Shown: positions 15,868 through 24,915 of the stretch, piece after piece | Layout of the letters: each line of letters starts with the position of its first letter | Numbering within the stretch: position 1 is the stretch's first letter | NCBI RefSeq assembly: GCF_029338295.1 | Contig: NZ_CP119791.1 | Coordinates: 2,232,001 to 2,296,000, forward strand | DNA from: Haladaptatus sp. QDMS2 | GTDB taxonomy: Archaea > Halobacteriota > Halobacteria > Halobacteriales > Halococcaceae | Reading direction: 5' to 3' | Length of the DNA stretch: 64,000 nt | Made by a program: the position numbers and the translations under genes | Notes under the pieces: generated by a model | What the model saw: only the letters and a program-made list of their open reading frames with translations | Told to the model about the DNA's origin: nothing | The model's database searches: none

Positions 15868-18402
15868 TCAGTCGAGGTCGTTTTTCAGCCGGTGGAGGAC
15901 GTTCATCGCTTCGAGTGGCGTCGTGTTCGCGAGGTCGACCTCACGGAGGAGGTCGGCGAGGTCGCCATCGACAGCGGGTGGTTCTTGCTCGGCAACGTCT
16001 GTCTCGGCGAGCAGTTCCTGCGACCGGGTAACGACCGAGGCGGGCAAGCCGGCGGCCTTCGCGACTTCCACGCCGTAGGAGGCGGCGGCCGCGCCGGGCG
16101 AGAGGTCGTGCTGGAACACGACTTCGTCGTCCACCTGCGTCGCTTCGAAGTGGAGGTTGTGGACGCCCGCAAGGCGGTTTGCCATCGCCGTCAGTTCGTG
16201 ATGGTGAGTCGCGAACAGCGTCCGCGCACCGATATCGTCGTGGATGTGTTCGGTTACCGCCCGGGCGATGGCGAGGCCGTCTGTGGTGCTCGTCCCGCGG
16301 CCCACTTCGTCCAAAAGGACGAGCGATTTGTCGGTCGCCTCCCGCAGAATGTCGGCAACCTCAGTCATCTCGACCATGAAGGTTGACCGCCCGCCAGCGA
16401 TGTCGTCGGACGCTCCGACTCGCGTGAAGATGCGGTCGACGAGTTCGATTTCCGCGCTCGCCGCGGGGATGAAACTGCCCACCTGCGTGAGAATCGTGAG
16501 GAGCGCCACCTGTCGCATGTAGGTGGACTTCCCGCTCATGTTCGGCCCGGTGAGGATGGCGAACCGGTCGGTCGCGTCGAGGTGCGTGTCGTTGGGCACG
16601 AACGACTGTTCGGTACGTTCGACGACGGGGTGGCGACCGCCTTCGATGTGGATGCCGTCGGTTCCGATGTCGGGCCGGGTGTAGCCGTGATTCGCCGCGA
16701 CGTCGGCGAGCGAGACGAGCACGTCGAGCGCCGCGAGCGTGTCCGCGACGGCCTGAATCCGCGCGGATTCGGCGGCCACCTCATCGCGGATGTCGCGGAA
16801 CAACTCGTGTTCCAGGTCGTCTGCGCGCTGTTCGGCCCGGAGGATTTCGTCCTCGCGTTCTTTCAGGTCGGGCGTGTAGAATCGCTCTGAGTTCTTGAGC
16901 GTCTGGCGGCGCTGGTAGTCGTCTGGAACCTTCTCGAGGTTCGGGTTCGTCACCTCGATGTAGTAGCCGTGGACCTGGTTGAACCCGACTTTCAGCGACC
17001 CGATGCCGGTGCGTTCGCGCTCGGTTTCTTCGAGGGCGTTTATCCACTCCTTGCCGGAACGCTCGGTATCTCGGAGTTGGTCTAAGTCGTCGTCGTAGCC
17101 GAGTTTGATGACGCGCCCCTCGGTGATTTCGACCGGCGGGTCTTCGCGGATGGACTGGGCGATGAGGTTGCGAATCTCGGGCAGGTCGTCGAGGCCCTCG
17201 TGGAGCGACTGGAGTTGCTCCGAGTCGGCGTCTCGCAGGAGGTCTCGGAGGTTGGGAACCACGTCGAGGGTCTGTTTGAGCGAGCGCAGGTCCCTGGCGT
17301 TCGCCCGCCCACGAGAGACGCGTCCGATGAGTCGCTCGATGTCGTAGACGTCCCGGAGGTGGTCGTGGGCCGCCTCCCGCACCTGGAGGGCGGTCGTGAG
17401 TTCCTCGACCGCGTCGAGCCGGTCGTCGATGCGCGTCGAATCGACGAGCGGGCGGCGAAGCCACGCCTTCAGTTTGCGACTGCCGAGCGCCGAGGCCGTC
17501 TCGTCTAAGATGCCGACGAGGGTTGCGTTTCGCGCCGCGTGGACCGCCCGCGGCTCGAACAGTTCGAGGCTTCGGAGGGCGACGGGGTCGAGCAGGAGGT
17601 ACTCCCGGGGGTCGTAGCGCGTGAGGTGGTTGAGGTAGTCGAGGTGGCCGTCCTCGCCGCCGCGAGTGTATTCGGCGTAGGCGAGCAGCGCCCCACAAGC
17701 CTGAATCTCCGCTTCGCCCGCGAGCAACGCCTCCGGCGGGCCAAAGTAGGTCGAGATGCGGTCGCGGGCCGCGTCTGACTCGAAGATATCGTCAGAGACG
17801 GGCGTTACCATGCAGTCTGCGTCGAACAGGTTGTCGTCCACGCCGGGGCCGACGATGGCTTCGGTGGGGGCGAAGCGACCGAGTTCGTCGCGAATCGAGT
17901 CGAGCGACTGGGCGCTCGTCGCGAGGAACTCACCGGTCGAAACGTCGAGCAGCGCGAGGCCGTACCCGGCGGTCAGGCAGGCGACGTAGTTGTTGTCGTC
18001 AGTCCGAAGAAGTTCGTCTTCGGTGAGCGTCCCCGGCGTGATGATGCGGGTGACCGCGCGGTCGACGATGCCGGAGGTTTCAGACGGGTCCTGCACCTGG
18101 TCTGCGATGGCGACACGAAAGCCCGCGTCGAGCAGTTTCGCGACGTAGGAGGACGCGTTGTCGATAGGGACGCCGGCCATCGGGTAACGGCCCGTACTGT
18201 CCTCGCGGGCGGTGAGCGTGATATCGAGGAGCCGGGAGATGGTCTCTGCGGCGTCGCAGAACGCCTCGTAGAAGTCGCCGACCTGAAACAGCACCAGACA
18301 GTCTTCGTACTGGCCCGTCAACTCGAAGTACTGACTCATCATCGGCGTCAACTCGTCTGCGTTCTCGGCCATCTGTGCGGGTTGCCCAAGCGCCCCTTCC
18401 AT
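15868..18402 (-). CDS. mutS: DNA mismatch repair protein MutS (paralog A)
   Basis: Mismatch-recognition ATPase of the MutS1 class, 844 residues. The mismatch-probing Phe-x-Glu motif is present in VGDFYEAF (residues 44-46). The ATPase has Walker [10 protein letters not shown] near residue 618, Walker [15 protein letters not shown] and FATHHHEL. The frame is open to 18429, but ATG 18402 gives the usual haloarchaeal N-terminus [10 protein letters not shown] and has a CATCTTTTTGAC TATA element about 30 bp upstream. It is encoded tail to tail with nucS. A second MutS lies at 32306 and MutL at 55421. Confidence 0.96.
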   Translation of the reverse strand: MEGALGQPAQMAENADELTPMMSQYFELTGQYEDCLVLFQVGDFYEAFCDAAETISRLLDITLTAREDSTGRYPMAGVPIDNASSYVAKLLDAGFRVAIADQVQDPSETSGIVDRAVTRIITPGTLTEDELLRTDDNNYVACLTAGYGLALLDVSTGEFLATSAQSLDSIRDELGRFAPTEAIVGPGVDDNLFDADCMVTPVSDDIFESDAARDRISTYFGPPEALLAGEAEIQACGALLAYAEYTRGGEDGHLDYLNHLTRYDPREYLLLDPVALRSLELFEPRAVHAARNATLVGILDETASALGSRKLKAWLRRPLVDSTRIDDRLDAVEELTTALQVREAAHDHLRDVYDIERLIGRVSRGRANARDLRSLKQTLDVVPNLRDLLRDADSEQLQSLHEGLDDLPEIRNLIAQSIREDPPVEITEGRVIKLGYDDDLDQLRDTERSGKEWINALEETERERTGIGSLKVGFNQVHGYYIEVTNPNLEKVPDDYQRRQTLKNSERFYTPDLKEREDEILRAEQRADDLEHELFRDIRDEVAAESARIQAVADTLAALDVLVSLADVAANHGYTRPDIGTDGIHIEGGRHPVVERTEQSFVPNDTHLDATDRFAILTGPNMSGKSTYMRQVALLTILTQVGSFIPAASAEIELVDRIFTRVGASDDIAGGRSTFMVEMTEVADILREATDKSLVLLDEVGRGTSTTDGLAIARAVTEHIHDDIGARTLFATHHHELTAMANRLAGVHNLHFEATQVDDEVVFQHDLSPGAAAASYGVEVAKAAGLPASVVTRSQELLAETDVAEQEPPAVDGDLADLLREVDLANTTPLEAMNVLHRLKNDLD

Positions 18403-18462
18403 GTGAAAGGGAGTCGCCTTCAGCGTCAAAAAGATGCTCGGGTTGGGCCGTCGGTCGCCAGG

Positions 18463-19563
18463 TCAGTAGTGGCGCGGTGAGTGATTGAGGCGTTCGTGGC
18501 CGTTTTCGGTGACCACGACGAGGTCCTCGATGCGAATGCCGAATTCGTTCGAGCGGTAGACGCCGGGTTCGACGCTGAACACCATGCCGGGTTCGAGTTC
18601 CATCTCGTTGCCGGCGACGATATAGGGGTCCTCGTGAACGTCGAGGCCGACACCGTGACCCGTCCGGTGGATGAACTGCTCGCCGTATCCCGCTTCCGTG
18701 ATGATGTCGCGGGCAACCTGGTCGATGCGCTCCGCTTTCACACCGGGTTCGACCGCTTGCACGGCGGCTTCCTGGGCCGCGTTCACCGCGTCGAAGGCGT
18801 CCTCGAACCCGTCTGGCGGGTCGCCCGCGAACACGACAGTGCGCGTCTGGTCGCTCGGGTAGTGGTCGCAGAACACGCCGAAGTCGAGGACGACGGGGTC
18901 GCCCGCCTCGATTTCTCGATCGCTGTGGCGGTGGTGGGGCTTCGCCCCGTTCGGTCCCGACCCGACGATGACGTCGAAGGAGAGCGCGTCCGCGCCGGCG
19001 TCGCTACACAGAGTCTCGATGTGTCGGGCGAGTTCGGCCTCGGTCATGCCGATTGCCTCCTCGCCCATGGCCCTGATGCGCTCGCACACGTCGTCCGCGA
19101 TGGCGGCCGCTCTGCGCATCGCGGCCAGTTCGGTCTCGTCTTTGCGTATTCGGAGCGGGGCGAGGGCTTCGCTCGCGAGGCCGAATGTGGCCGTCGGTGC
19201 GGCGGCTTCGAGGTCCTGGGTGAACTGCGCCCACAGCTGGTCGTCCACGAAGAGATTTCCGGCCACGATGTCGAGGTCGATGAGGACGTTCTCGACGAGG
19301 CGGCGCGGGTCGTCGCCGTCGGCCCAGGTTCGCACGTCTTCGACCCACGAGGCGTCTCGAATCTGCGCTTCGTACAGTTCGGGCGCGACGAAGATGGGGT
19401 CGCCCTCGCGGGCTACGAACAAGAAGAGGTGACGCTCCATCGGTTCGTCGTGAAACCCCGAGAGATAGTACATGTTCTCGCCGGGAAAACAGACGACAGC
19501 GTCCGCGTCGGCGGCGGCGAGCGCCTCCTGACAGGCACGGGTGCGTCGCTCGAATGCGTTCAT
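18463..19563 (-). CDS. M24-family aminopeptidase (Xaa-Pro peptidase-like)
   Basis: Creatinase/prolidase-fold metallopeptidase that removes N-terminal residues next to proline. The five metal ligands are visible: D in VVLDFGVF, D in YPSDQTRTVVF, H in HRTGHGVGLDVHEDPY, E in FSVEPGVY and E in GIRIEDLVVV. The N-terminal creatinase-like domain spans about residues 1-140. The length of 366 residues is typical of Xaa-Pro dipeptidases. It precedes mutS on the same strand with a 60-bp gap, with no clear functional link. Confidence 0.92.
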   Translation of the reverse strand: MNAFERRTRACQEALAAADADAVVCFPGENMYYLSGFHDEPMERHLFLFVAREGDPIFVAPELYEAQIRDASWVEDVRTWADGDDPRRLVENVLIDLDIVAGNLFVDDQLWAQFTQDLEAAAPTATFGLASEALAPLRIRKDETELAAMRRAAAIADDVCERIRAMGEEAIGMTEAELARHIETLCSDAGADALSFDVIVGSGPNGAKPHHRHSDREIEAGDPVVLDFGVFCDHYPSDQTRTVVFAGDPPDGFEDAFDAVNAAQEAAVQAVEPGVKAERIDQVARDIITEAGYGEQFIHRTGHGVGLDVHEDPYIVAGNEMELEPGMVFSVEPGVYRSNEFGIRIEDLVVVTENGHERLNHSPRHY

Positions 19564-19604
19564 ACGAACCGTTTTCGCGGCAGGGTCAAAGGGCTATCCA
19601 CCGC

Positions 19605-20657
19605 TCAGGCGAGGATGAGGTGTGAGTCGCCGAATTCGTGCCAGAGGTAGCCCTCGTCTATGGCTTCTCGGTATCCGTCCATGATGCGCTCGCGTCCCGC
19701 AATCGCGTAGAGCATTGCGAGGTGGGTCGTCTGGGGGTCGTGAAGCCCGGTCAGTAGGCCATCGACGACGTGAACCCCGCTATCGGGTGAGATGAACCGA
19801 CGGGTGAATCCACCGGTCGCCCGGACCTGTTCGCCATCCCACGCGGTTTCGACGGCGCGGACGACGGTGGTCCCGACGGCGACGACTCGACCCCCGCGCG
19901 CTTTCGTGGCCGAAATCGCTCGCGCCGTCGCGGCGGGAACCGAGAACGGTTCGGGATAGAGGGGGAGGCAGGCGTCCTCCCGGCAGCCGAGTTCGCACTG
20001 GTCGGCTTCGACCTCCAGACTCGACACGCCGGTGTGGAGAGTGAGCGTCGCGATACCCACCCCGCGGGCGCGGAGACGGTCCACGACGCGGGCGGTGAAC
20101 GGCCGGGCGGCCGAGGGCATCTCCGCGCTCCCCGGCGTCGTGGCGAAGTACGTCTGGTAGGCCGAAAGCGGAAACGCGCGGTCGAGGTAGCCGTACCGGA
20201 TGGGCGAGCCGTGCGTCGCCATCGCCGCTCCCACGTCGCCGGCTATGCGGACGAACGTGAGTCGTGGAATGTTCGGGAATACGGAGACGACCCGACCGTG
20301 GAGGCCCGCAACTTCGAGTCGGTCGCCCGGTGAGAGGGAGAGCGGGCCGGGTTCGCTCGCGCTTCGTCGTGGCTCAGTGAGCCAGAGGCCGTGTCCGTAG
20401 TCGGTACACAGGTTGAGGATGAACGCGCCGTCCGGACCGGTCGCTGGGAGGGTGGCTGGAATCGTCGCACTCTGGTTGACGATGAGCAGGTCGCCCGGAC
20501 GGAGGGCGTCGGCGAGATGAAGGAACCGGTCGTGGTGGTGGCTCCCGCCTTCGCTCACGAGTAAGCGCACTTCGTCGCGTTCGAGCCCTCGTTCCTCTGG
20601 CGGTTCGGTCGCCTGCAAGGCTTGCGGGCGTTCGAACTGCAGGTCGGTCAGTTGCAT
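19605..20657 (-). CDS. QueA-like SAM:tRNA ribosyltransferase-isomerase homolog
   Basis: Homolog of QueA, the enzyme that transfers and isomerises the ribosyl part of SAM onto 7-aminomethyl-deazaguanine in tRNA. Matching segments are RDEVRLLVSEGG, LRPGDLLIVNQSATIPATLPA, LTLHTGVSSLEV, VGTTVVRAVETAW, FISPDSGVHVVDGLLTGLHDP and AMLYAIAGRERIMDGYREAIDEGYLWHEFGD. The usual FITPGY segment is altered to FISPDSG and the early substrate loop differs, so substrate may differ. The frame is open to 20930, but ATG 20657 is chosen because it overlaps the SDR stop as TGATG and starts family-like. Queuosine is not expected in archaea, which make archaeosine instead. Confidence 0.85.
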   Translation of the reverse strand: MQLTDLQFERPQALQATEPPEERGLERDEVRLLVSEGGSHHHDRFLHLADALRPGDLLIVNQSATIPATLPATGPDGAFILNLCTDYGHGLWLTEPRRSASEPGPLSLSPGDRLEVAGLHGRVVSVFPNIPRLTFVRIAGDVGAAMATHGSPIRYGYLDRAFPLSAYQTYFATTPGSAEMPSAARPFTARVVDRLRARGVGIATLTLHTGVSSLEVEADQCELGCREDACLPLYPEPFSVPAATARAISATKARGGRVVAVGTTVVRAVETAWDGEQVRATGGFTRRFISPDSGVHVVDGLLTGLHDPQTTHLAMLYAIAGRERIMDGYREAIDEGYLWHEFGDSHLILA

Positions 20658-21403
20658 CACGGCGCGGCCTCCCAGTAGTCCGCCTGCGCCTGGAAGCGTC
20701 GCCCGTTGATTGCGAGCGGGTCCTGCCCGAGCAACCAGCCCCAGAACGGGAGCGTAATGTCTGGCAGCGGACGGTCCGTGATGTCCTCGCCGGGGTACGC
20801 CTGCTGGTGCATGTCGGTTCGCATATCGCCGGGGTCTACGATGACGACGCCGACCTCGCCTTCGAGTTCCGCGGCCAGTGTCTTGCTCAGGAGTTCGAGC
20901 GCCGCTTTGCTCGCACCGTAGCCACCCCACCCGGGATAGCCCTCCACGCCCGCGTCGCTCGTAATGTTCACGACGAGTCCTGACCGCGCGGCGAGCGCCG
21001 GAAGGAGCGCCTGAATTAGCGCGAGCGGGGCGACCGCGTTCGTCTCGAAGACGGCTTCGAGGTCAGCGAGGGGATACTCGGCGAGCGGCGGAAGCGGAGA
21101 CGGTCCGAGCGTCGAGGCGTTGTTCACGAGCAGGTCGAGGCCGCCGCGTTCGTCTACGTACTTGCGTAACGCGTCGCGGTGGGCGAGGTCGGTCACGTCG
21201 CCGACGACCGTTTCGACTGGTCCCTCGAAACCCATCGCCTCGATGTCGCGGGCCGTCTCGGTCAGGTCGGCCGCCGTCCTCGCGGTGAGCAACAGGTCGT
21301 AGCCATGCCCGGCGAGGAAGGTCGCCACTACCTTGCCAAGACCCTTGCTCGCGCCGGTGACCAGGGCGAGGCGCGCGTCGCCACTCGCTGTCGTCGAATC
21401 CAT
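20657..21403 (-). CDS. Short-chain dehydrogenase/reductase (SDR)
   Basis: Classical NAD(P)-dependent SDR of 248 residues. The cofactor motif is TGASKGLG, the structural NNAS motif is LLVNNASTLGP, and the catalytic residues are serine in NITSDAG and YxxxK in YGASKAALELL. Its stop overlaps the start of the QueA-like gene by one base, so the two are translated together. Substrate is unknown; the coupling may mean a nucleoside-related reduction, though SDRs are often neighbours by chance. Confidence 0.9.
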   Translation of the reverse strand: MDSTTASGDARLALVTGASKGLGKVVATFLAGHGYDLLLTARTAADLTETARDIEAMGFEGPVETVVGDVTDLAHRDALRKYVDERGGLDLLVNNASTLGPSPLPPLAEYPLADLEAVFETNAVAPLALIQALLPALAARSGLVVNITSDAGVEGYPGWGGYGASKAALELLSKTLAAELEGEVGVVIVDPGDMRTDMHQQAYPGEDITDRPLPDITLPFWGWLLGQDPLAINGRRFQAQADYWEAAP

Positions 21404-21449
21404 GCAAGAGATACTCTGTCAATGCGGAAAAGGTGCGCGCAGTGACGAG

Positions 21450-22067
21450 TTACGGGGCGATTTCGACGGCGACCTCGTTTCGCCGCATGAACGGGGGCGT
21501 CCACGGCGCGTCGTACTGGAGGACGTAGGGGTCGCCTTTCACAATAATTTCGTTGTCCGTGAGCGTCCGAAGCAGGGCGCGTTTCTCGCGTTCGATGCGG
21601 TCGTCGGTGGCGTACCAGCCAAACGACCGCACTGCAAGCGTTCGGGGCACCTCCACGACGAGCGAGACGGTCGGGTTCGTGGGTTTCGGCACCGCTGCGG
21701 GGGTGTATTCGCGTGGCAAGAAAAAGCCCATCGTGACCTGCGCTTCGTCGGTGACGGTGCGAACCGGTGCGGTCATCGAAATCTTCCCGCCGTGGGTCCG
21801 CACGGGCGCAGTCATCGAAATCTTCGACGCGCCCTCGTTCTCGCCGGAGATGTACTCAAACAGCCGGCGGAACGCGACGTTTTCGTTTGGGGCTCTCGTC
21901 TCCGCGACGATGACCTCGGGGTACTCCCTGAGTTCTACCCCGTCTACGGTGCTGCGTATGGTGTAGGGGATGCGGTCTGCAGCCCGTTTGTTGTAGAGTC
22001 CCCACGCTGCCCAGATGGCGAGGAGACCGGCCGTCGTGGCCGCCGCGAATTTGGCCGTGCGATTCAC
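21450..22067 (-). CDS. SOUL-family heme-binding protein, membrane-anchored
   Basis: SOUL/HBP domain protein (205 residues). An N-terminal hydrophobic helix (FAAATTAGLLAIWAAWGLY) anchors it or serves as signal. The SOUL fold shows VELREYPEVIVAETRA, then two copies of KISMTAPVRT about 12 residues apart, a doubled motif that is common in the family, and a late RSFGWYATDDRI. These proteins bind heme or porphyrins; the function in archaea is unknown. The start is GTG with TTATCG near 22096-22103 as TATA element. Confidence 0.87.
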   Translation of the reverse strand: MNRTAKFAAATTAGLLAIWAAWGLYNKRAADRIPYTIRSTVDGVELREYPEVIVAETRAPNENVAFRRLFEYISGENEGASKISMTAPVRTHGGKISMTAPVRTVTDEAQVTMGFFLPREYTPAAVPKPTNPTVSLVVEVPRTLAVRSFGWYATDDRIEREKRALLRTLTDNEIIVKGDPYVLQYDAPWTPPFMRRNEVAVEIAP

Positions 22068-22109
22068 GAACGATGTAAGCCCCGAGAGGCGATAAGTACC
22101 GGTGGCGAA

Positions 22110-22739
22110 TCAGACGCCTTCGACGAGTCGGTCGAGTTGCTCGGGCGGCACCGCACCGCGGGCGGCGTAGCCGTCGTAGGCGAACGTCGGGACGCCCGTG
22201 ACGCCGTACTCGTGAGCCTCACTGAACTTTTCGAACACCTGCTCACGGAGCGTTTCGTCGTCGAGCGCGAGTTCGATTTCCTCGGGGTCGATGCCCGAAG
22301 CTTCGGCGAGCTCGAAGAGAACCTCCCGGTCACCGATGTCCCGACCGTCCTGCCAGAGCGCGGTGAAGATGGCCTCGTCGAAGTCCAGCCACTGCTCGGG
22401 ATACTCCTGTTTGACGTAGAAGGAGGCGACTTGTGCATCGAGGGAATCGATGTCCGTCGCGAGGTCGAGGGTCATCTCGACGTCGTACTTTTCCTGCAGG
22501 CGGCGGACGTTCTCCTTGGCCTGGGCGTAGTAGTCTTCGTCCTTGCCGTCGTCGACCGAGAAGTCGATGGTGCCGTCCGGGTTGCGCTTTTGGCTGCGGA
22601 GGTCGAACGGATGCCAGTCGACGTCGAGTGGCTCCTCACGAGTTTCCTGGTACTTCGAGAGGGAGTGTCGGCCGAGGTAGCAAAACGGACAGACGTAGTC
22701 CGAGAACACGGTAATCTGGTCGGATTCGGAATCGCTCAT
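22110..22739 (-). CDS. DsbA/FrnE-family thiol oxidoreductase
   Basis: DsbA-like protein of the FrnE type, 209 residues, cytoplasmic (no signal). The active site is SDYVCPFCYLG (cysteines at about 17 and 20), and the cis-proline segment is YGVTGVPTFAYDGYAARGAVPPEQL. FrnE proteins act as disulfide isomerases in oxidative stress in Deinococcus. The gene is next to the metal-linked permease on the same strand. A GCCTTTTGTTTCG stretch near 22762-22774 is a candidate TATA region. Confidence 0.9.
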   Translation of the reverse strand: MSDSESDQITVFSDYVCPFCYLGRHSLSKYQETREEPLDVDWHPFDLRSQKRNPDGTIDFSVDDGKDEDYYAQAKENVRRLQEKYDVEMTLDLATDIDSLDAQVASFYVKQEYPEQWLDFDEAIFTALWQDGRDIGDREVLFELAEASGIDPEEIELALDDETLREQVFEKFSEAHEYGVTGVPTFAYDGYAARGAVPPEQLDRLVEGV

Positions 22740-22807
22740 ATGGCCTTACTTGGGCGACGAAACAAAAGGCAGTTGGTCGGGTGTGTACTTGCCGCGGACG
22801 ACCGTGT

Positions 22808-24136
22808 TCAGTCCGTGGAGTGCACCATTCCGCCAGGAGCGTCCTCGCCGGCCGATTCGCGGGTATGCAGCCAGTAGAGGGCGATGAAGACGACAGTCGC
22901 CAGGACGTTCAAAACGAGTTTGTAGTTCATCTCGATTTTCACCTCGGCGACCTGTGCGGTCGAGGGGTCTGGGATGAGGCCCAGTCCGAGGAACAGGAAG
23001 TGGATGACCACGCCCACGAGTACCGCCGCGAGGAAGATCATCCCCGAGAGCATGGCGGCGAATTTCGTCCCGTAGTACTCGCGGTAGGCGTCCATAATCG
23101 GCGGGACGATGAGGTCCGCGTAGATGTACGAGAGCACCGACCCGAACGGCAGGCCGTTCGTCCAGAGGACGGTTCCGAACGGCACGTTCCCGACCGAACA
23201 GACGAACGTCGCGACGCCGACGATGGCCCCGAGGGCGGCCGTCCAGACGATGAAGACGGGAGCGCCGCTCGCACCGCCCGAGAAGAGACTCGTCCAGACG
23301 GTCTGTGGGATGAATCCGGCGATGAGGCCGGCGAAGACGAACCCGATAGCGATTTCGTCCCAGAGCATGGCCCACTCCTTCCACTGCTTGTCGGCGAGGG
23401 CTTTCCAGCCCGCTTTCGAGGTGGCCTGTTCGACGATGGTCGTGTTCGCTTCCTCGGGGTCGAAACTTTCCTTGCACGACTGCGAGCAGAAGTGGTAGGT
23501 CGTGCCGTCGTGCTGTATGTGATAATCCGTTTCTTCGGGGTTCACCTCCATACCACAGACGGGGTCCTCTGCGGTGGGCTCGCCGTCGCGCTGGGCGTTC
23601 TCGCGGGCCTGGTCGATGACCTCGTCCGGGACGAGGTAGACGAACCCGACGGTCATCAGGCCGATGAGCAGGAAGCCACCGAGGAAGTCAGCGAGCAGGA
23701 ATTCCCACCCCAGCAGAATCCAGATGACGGCCCCGATTTCGATGACGAGGTTGGTGGAGGCGAACATGAACGCGCCGAGCGCGGCGGCCGCCGAAGCCCC
23801 CTTCTTGAAGAGGTTCTTCGCGGTCGCGATGGCGCTGTAGGAGCACGAAGACGAGACGAACCCGAAGAACGTCGCCGCGCCGATGTCTCGTGGTCCGTGC
23901 CCGGACATGAGGTCGGCGATGTCGTCGGAATCGACCCACGCCTCGACACCGCCAGCGATGGCGAACCCGAGGACGAGCGCCCACCAGGTAATCCACGCCA
24001 TCGCGACGGTGGTCGTGGCGGCCGTCGTCGCGCTCTCGACGAAGAACGTGGAGAGTGGTTGATTCGTGGTCGCAACGCCAATTCCGACCACGGCCAGTGC
24101 GATCGTCGTTAATAGGGCGTACTCCCAGCGGTCCAT
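22808..24136 (-). CDS. DUF318-type permease with internal YHS metal-binding domain
   Basis: Membrane permease of the DUF318/ArsP-like group, 442 residues with about eight helices in two halves. Each half has a proline/cysteine-rich conserved loop: GFVSSSCSYSAIATAKNLFKKG in the first, FVCSVGNVPFGTVLWTNGLPF in the second. Between the halves, at about residues 190-225, lies a YHS domain: DPVCGMEV, then TTYHFCSQSCKESFD, whose cysteines are typical metal ligands. ATG 24136 is chosen; the open frame upstream reads as non-coding. Such permeases are linked to efflux of metals or organo-arsenicals; the actual ion here is unknown. Confidence 0.87.
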   Translation of the reverse strand: MDRWEYALLTTIALAVVGIGVATTNQPLSTFFVESATTAATTTVAMAWITWWALVLGFAIAGGVEAWVDSDDIADLMSGHGPRDIGAATFFGFVSSSCSYSAIATAKNLFKKGASAAAALGAFMFASTNLVIEIGAVIWILLGWEFLLADFLGGFLLIGLMTVGFVYLVPDEVIDQARENAQRDGEPTAEDPVCGMEVNPEETDYHIQHDGTTYHFCSQSCKESFDPEEANTTIVEQATSKAGWKALADKQWKEWAMLWDEIAIGFVFAGLIAGFIPQTVWTSLFSGGASGAPVFIVWTAALGAIVGVATFVCSVGNVPFGTVLWTNGLPFGSVLSYIYADLIVPPIMDAYREYYGTKFAAMLSGMIFLAAVLVGVVIHFLFLGLGLIPDPSTAQVAEVKIEMNYKLVLNVLATVVFIALYWLHTRESAGEDAPGGMVHSTD

Positions 24137-24184
24137 GAGTCTCTCGTCTAAACAAACGGGAGCGGACTCTAATGCGATTGTGGC

Positions 24185-24230
24185 TTGGAAACCGAAACAC
24201 AGGACGGCATTCGGTTTGGTTTCCAAACCG
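24185..24230. promoter_or_regulatory. Nested inverted repeats upstream of the YHS permease
   Basis: TTGGAAACC (24185-24193) pairs with GGTTTCCAA (24218-24226), and the right part is itself a hairpin-like palindrome: CGGTTTGG (24212-24219), TTT, CCAAACCG (24223-24230). The block lies 49-94 bp upstream of the permease ATG at 24136, between it and the SHOCT gene. It is probably a regulator-binding region. Confidence 0.55.
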
Positions 24231-24288
24231 GAGCCGGAGAACAACTGGCGATGGCAAATCCGGTTCGACGAGCGCGAACGCCGTCAAA

Positions 24289-24660
24289 TCACCTCGAATC
24301 GGCTTCGAGGCGGTGTTTTCGCGTCTCGTACTCCTCGTCGGTCAGGTCGCCGCGTGCGTACGCGAGTCGTAATTCGTCGAGCGCGGAATCGGTTCCACTG
24401 TTCGATATCGACCGCACGAGCAGATAGCCGCCGGCGACGATGGCGGCGAGAAACAGGAGTTGACCGACGAACGCTACCGCGAGCATCCATCCGGGAATCG
24501 CCCCGCTTCCCATCCCGAAGCCACCACCCCAGAACCCGCCCATCATCGACCCGAAGCCCATCATGCCGAATCCCACGAAGAGAATCGGGAAGAGGAGGAG
24601 CGCGCCGAGGATGACGAGTACAATCGAGCCCACTCGTCGGTCCGTTGTTGATGTCGTCAT
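24289..24660 (-). CDS. SHOCT-domain membrane protein
   Basis: 123-residue protein with two membrane segments (GSIVLVILGALLLFPILFVGF and LAVAFVGQLLFLAAIVAGGY), separated by a Gly/Met-rich loop with repeated MGG, FWGG and GFGMG, and a C-terminal SHOCT motif (LDELRLAYARGDLTDEEYETRKHRL). The Met-rich loop could bind copper or silver. It is divergent from the CopB ATPase gene, and its promoter is covered by an inverted repeat (24673-24695), so joint metal control is likely. ATG 24660 is taken rather than 24672 because it places the TATA-like element at the right distance. Confidence 0.8.
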   Translation of the reverse strand: MTTSTTDRRVGSIVLVILGALLLFPILFVGFGMMGFGSMMGGFWGGGFGMGSGAIPGWMLAVAFVGQLLFLAAIVAGGYLLVRSISNSGTDSALDELRLAYARGDLTDEEYETRKHRLEADSR

Positions 24661-24672
24661 TATCGCACTCAC

Positions 24673-24695
24673 GTATTGTTAATTGTAGACAATAC
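24673..24695. promoter_or_regulatory. Inverted repeat over the SHOCT gene promoter
   Basis: GTATTGT (24673-24679) and ACAATAC (24689-24695) flank a 9-bp spacer that holds another ATTGT, so ATTGT-AG-ACAAT is also a palindrome. On the minus strand the spacer reads CTACAATTA, a TATA-like element 20-29 bp before the ATG at 24660. The layout fits a repressor site in the divergent region with copB. Confidence 0.6.
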
Positions 24696-24915
24696 CACAC
24701 GTAGAGATATGCGAGACTGCTTGAATACGTTTTTCCCTCAGAAACCACGGTTTTTCGCCCCTTCGGCATTGAAATCGAAAGTCGATACGCGAGACCCGAC
24801 CCACGGTTTCGTGCCGGTTCGTCGTCGCCCGTAGCGTCGGCCGACTTTCCATTGCTGGTTCAGCCCGCAGTGAAGAAGGCGGCAAGGGGATGAAACGACG
24901 CGACAAATATACACC

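Noticed and set aside
20658-20930. N-terminal extension of the QueA-like protein
   Set aside because: This stretch is the shadow of the SDR gene and is Arg/Gly-rich; ATG 20657 starts family-like sequence.
21780-21850. Short near-repeat inside the SOUL gene as a possible recent DNA duplication
   Set aside because: The doubled KISMTAPV motif is a known feature of SOUL-family proteins, so it is structural rather than a new duplication.
22781-24112. Long open frame antisense to the YHS permease
   Set aside because: It is a G+C-rich antisense shadow with repeated Glu/Asp/Arg-rich low-complexity sequence and no domain; the permease on the other strand has clear helices and a YHS domain.
24904-24911. 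ACAAATAT as the TATA box of copB
   Set aside because: It lies only about 5-12 bp before the ATG, too close for a TATA element unless the true start is further downstream, for which there is no support.
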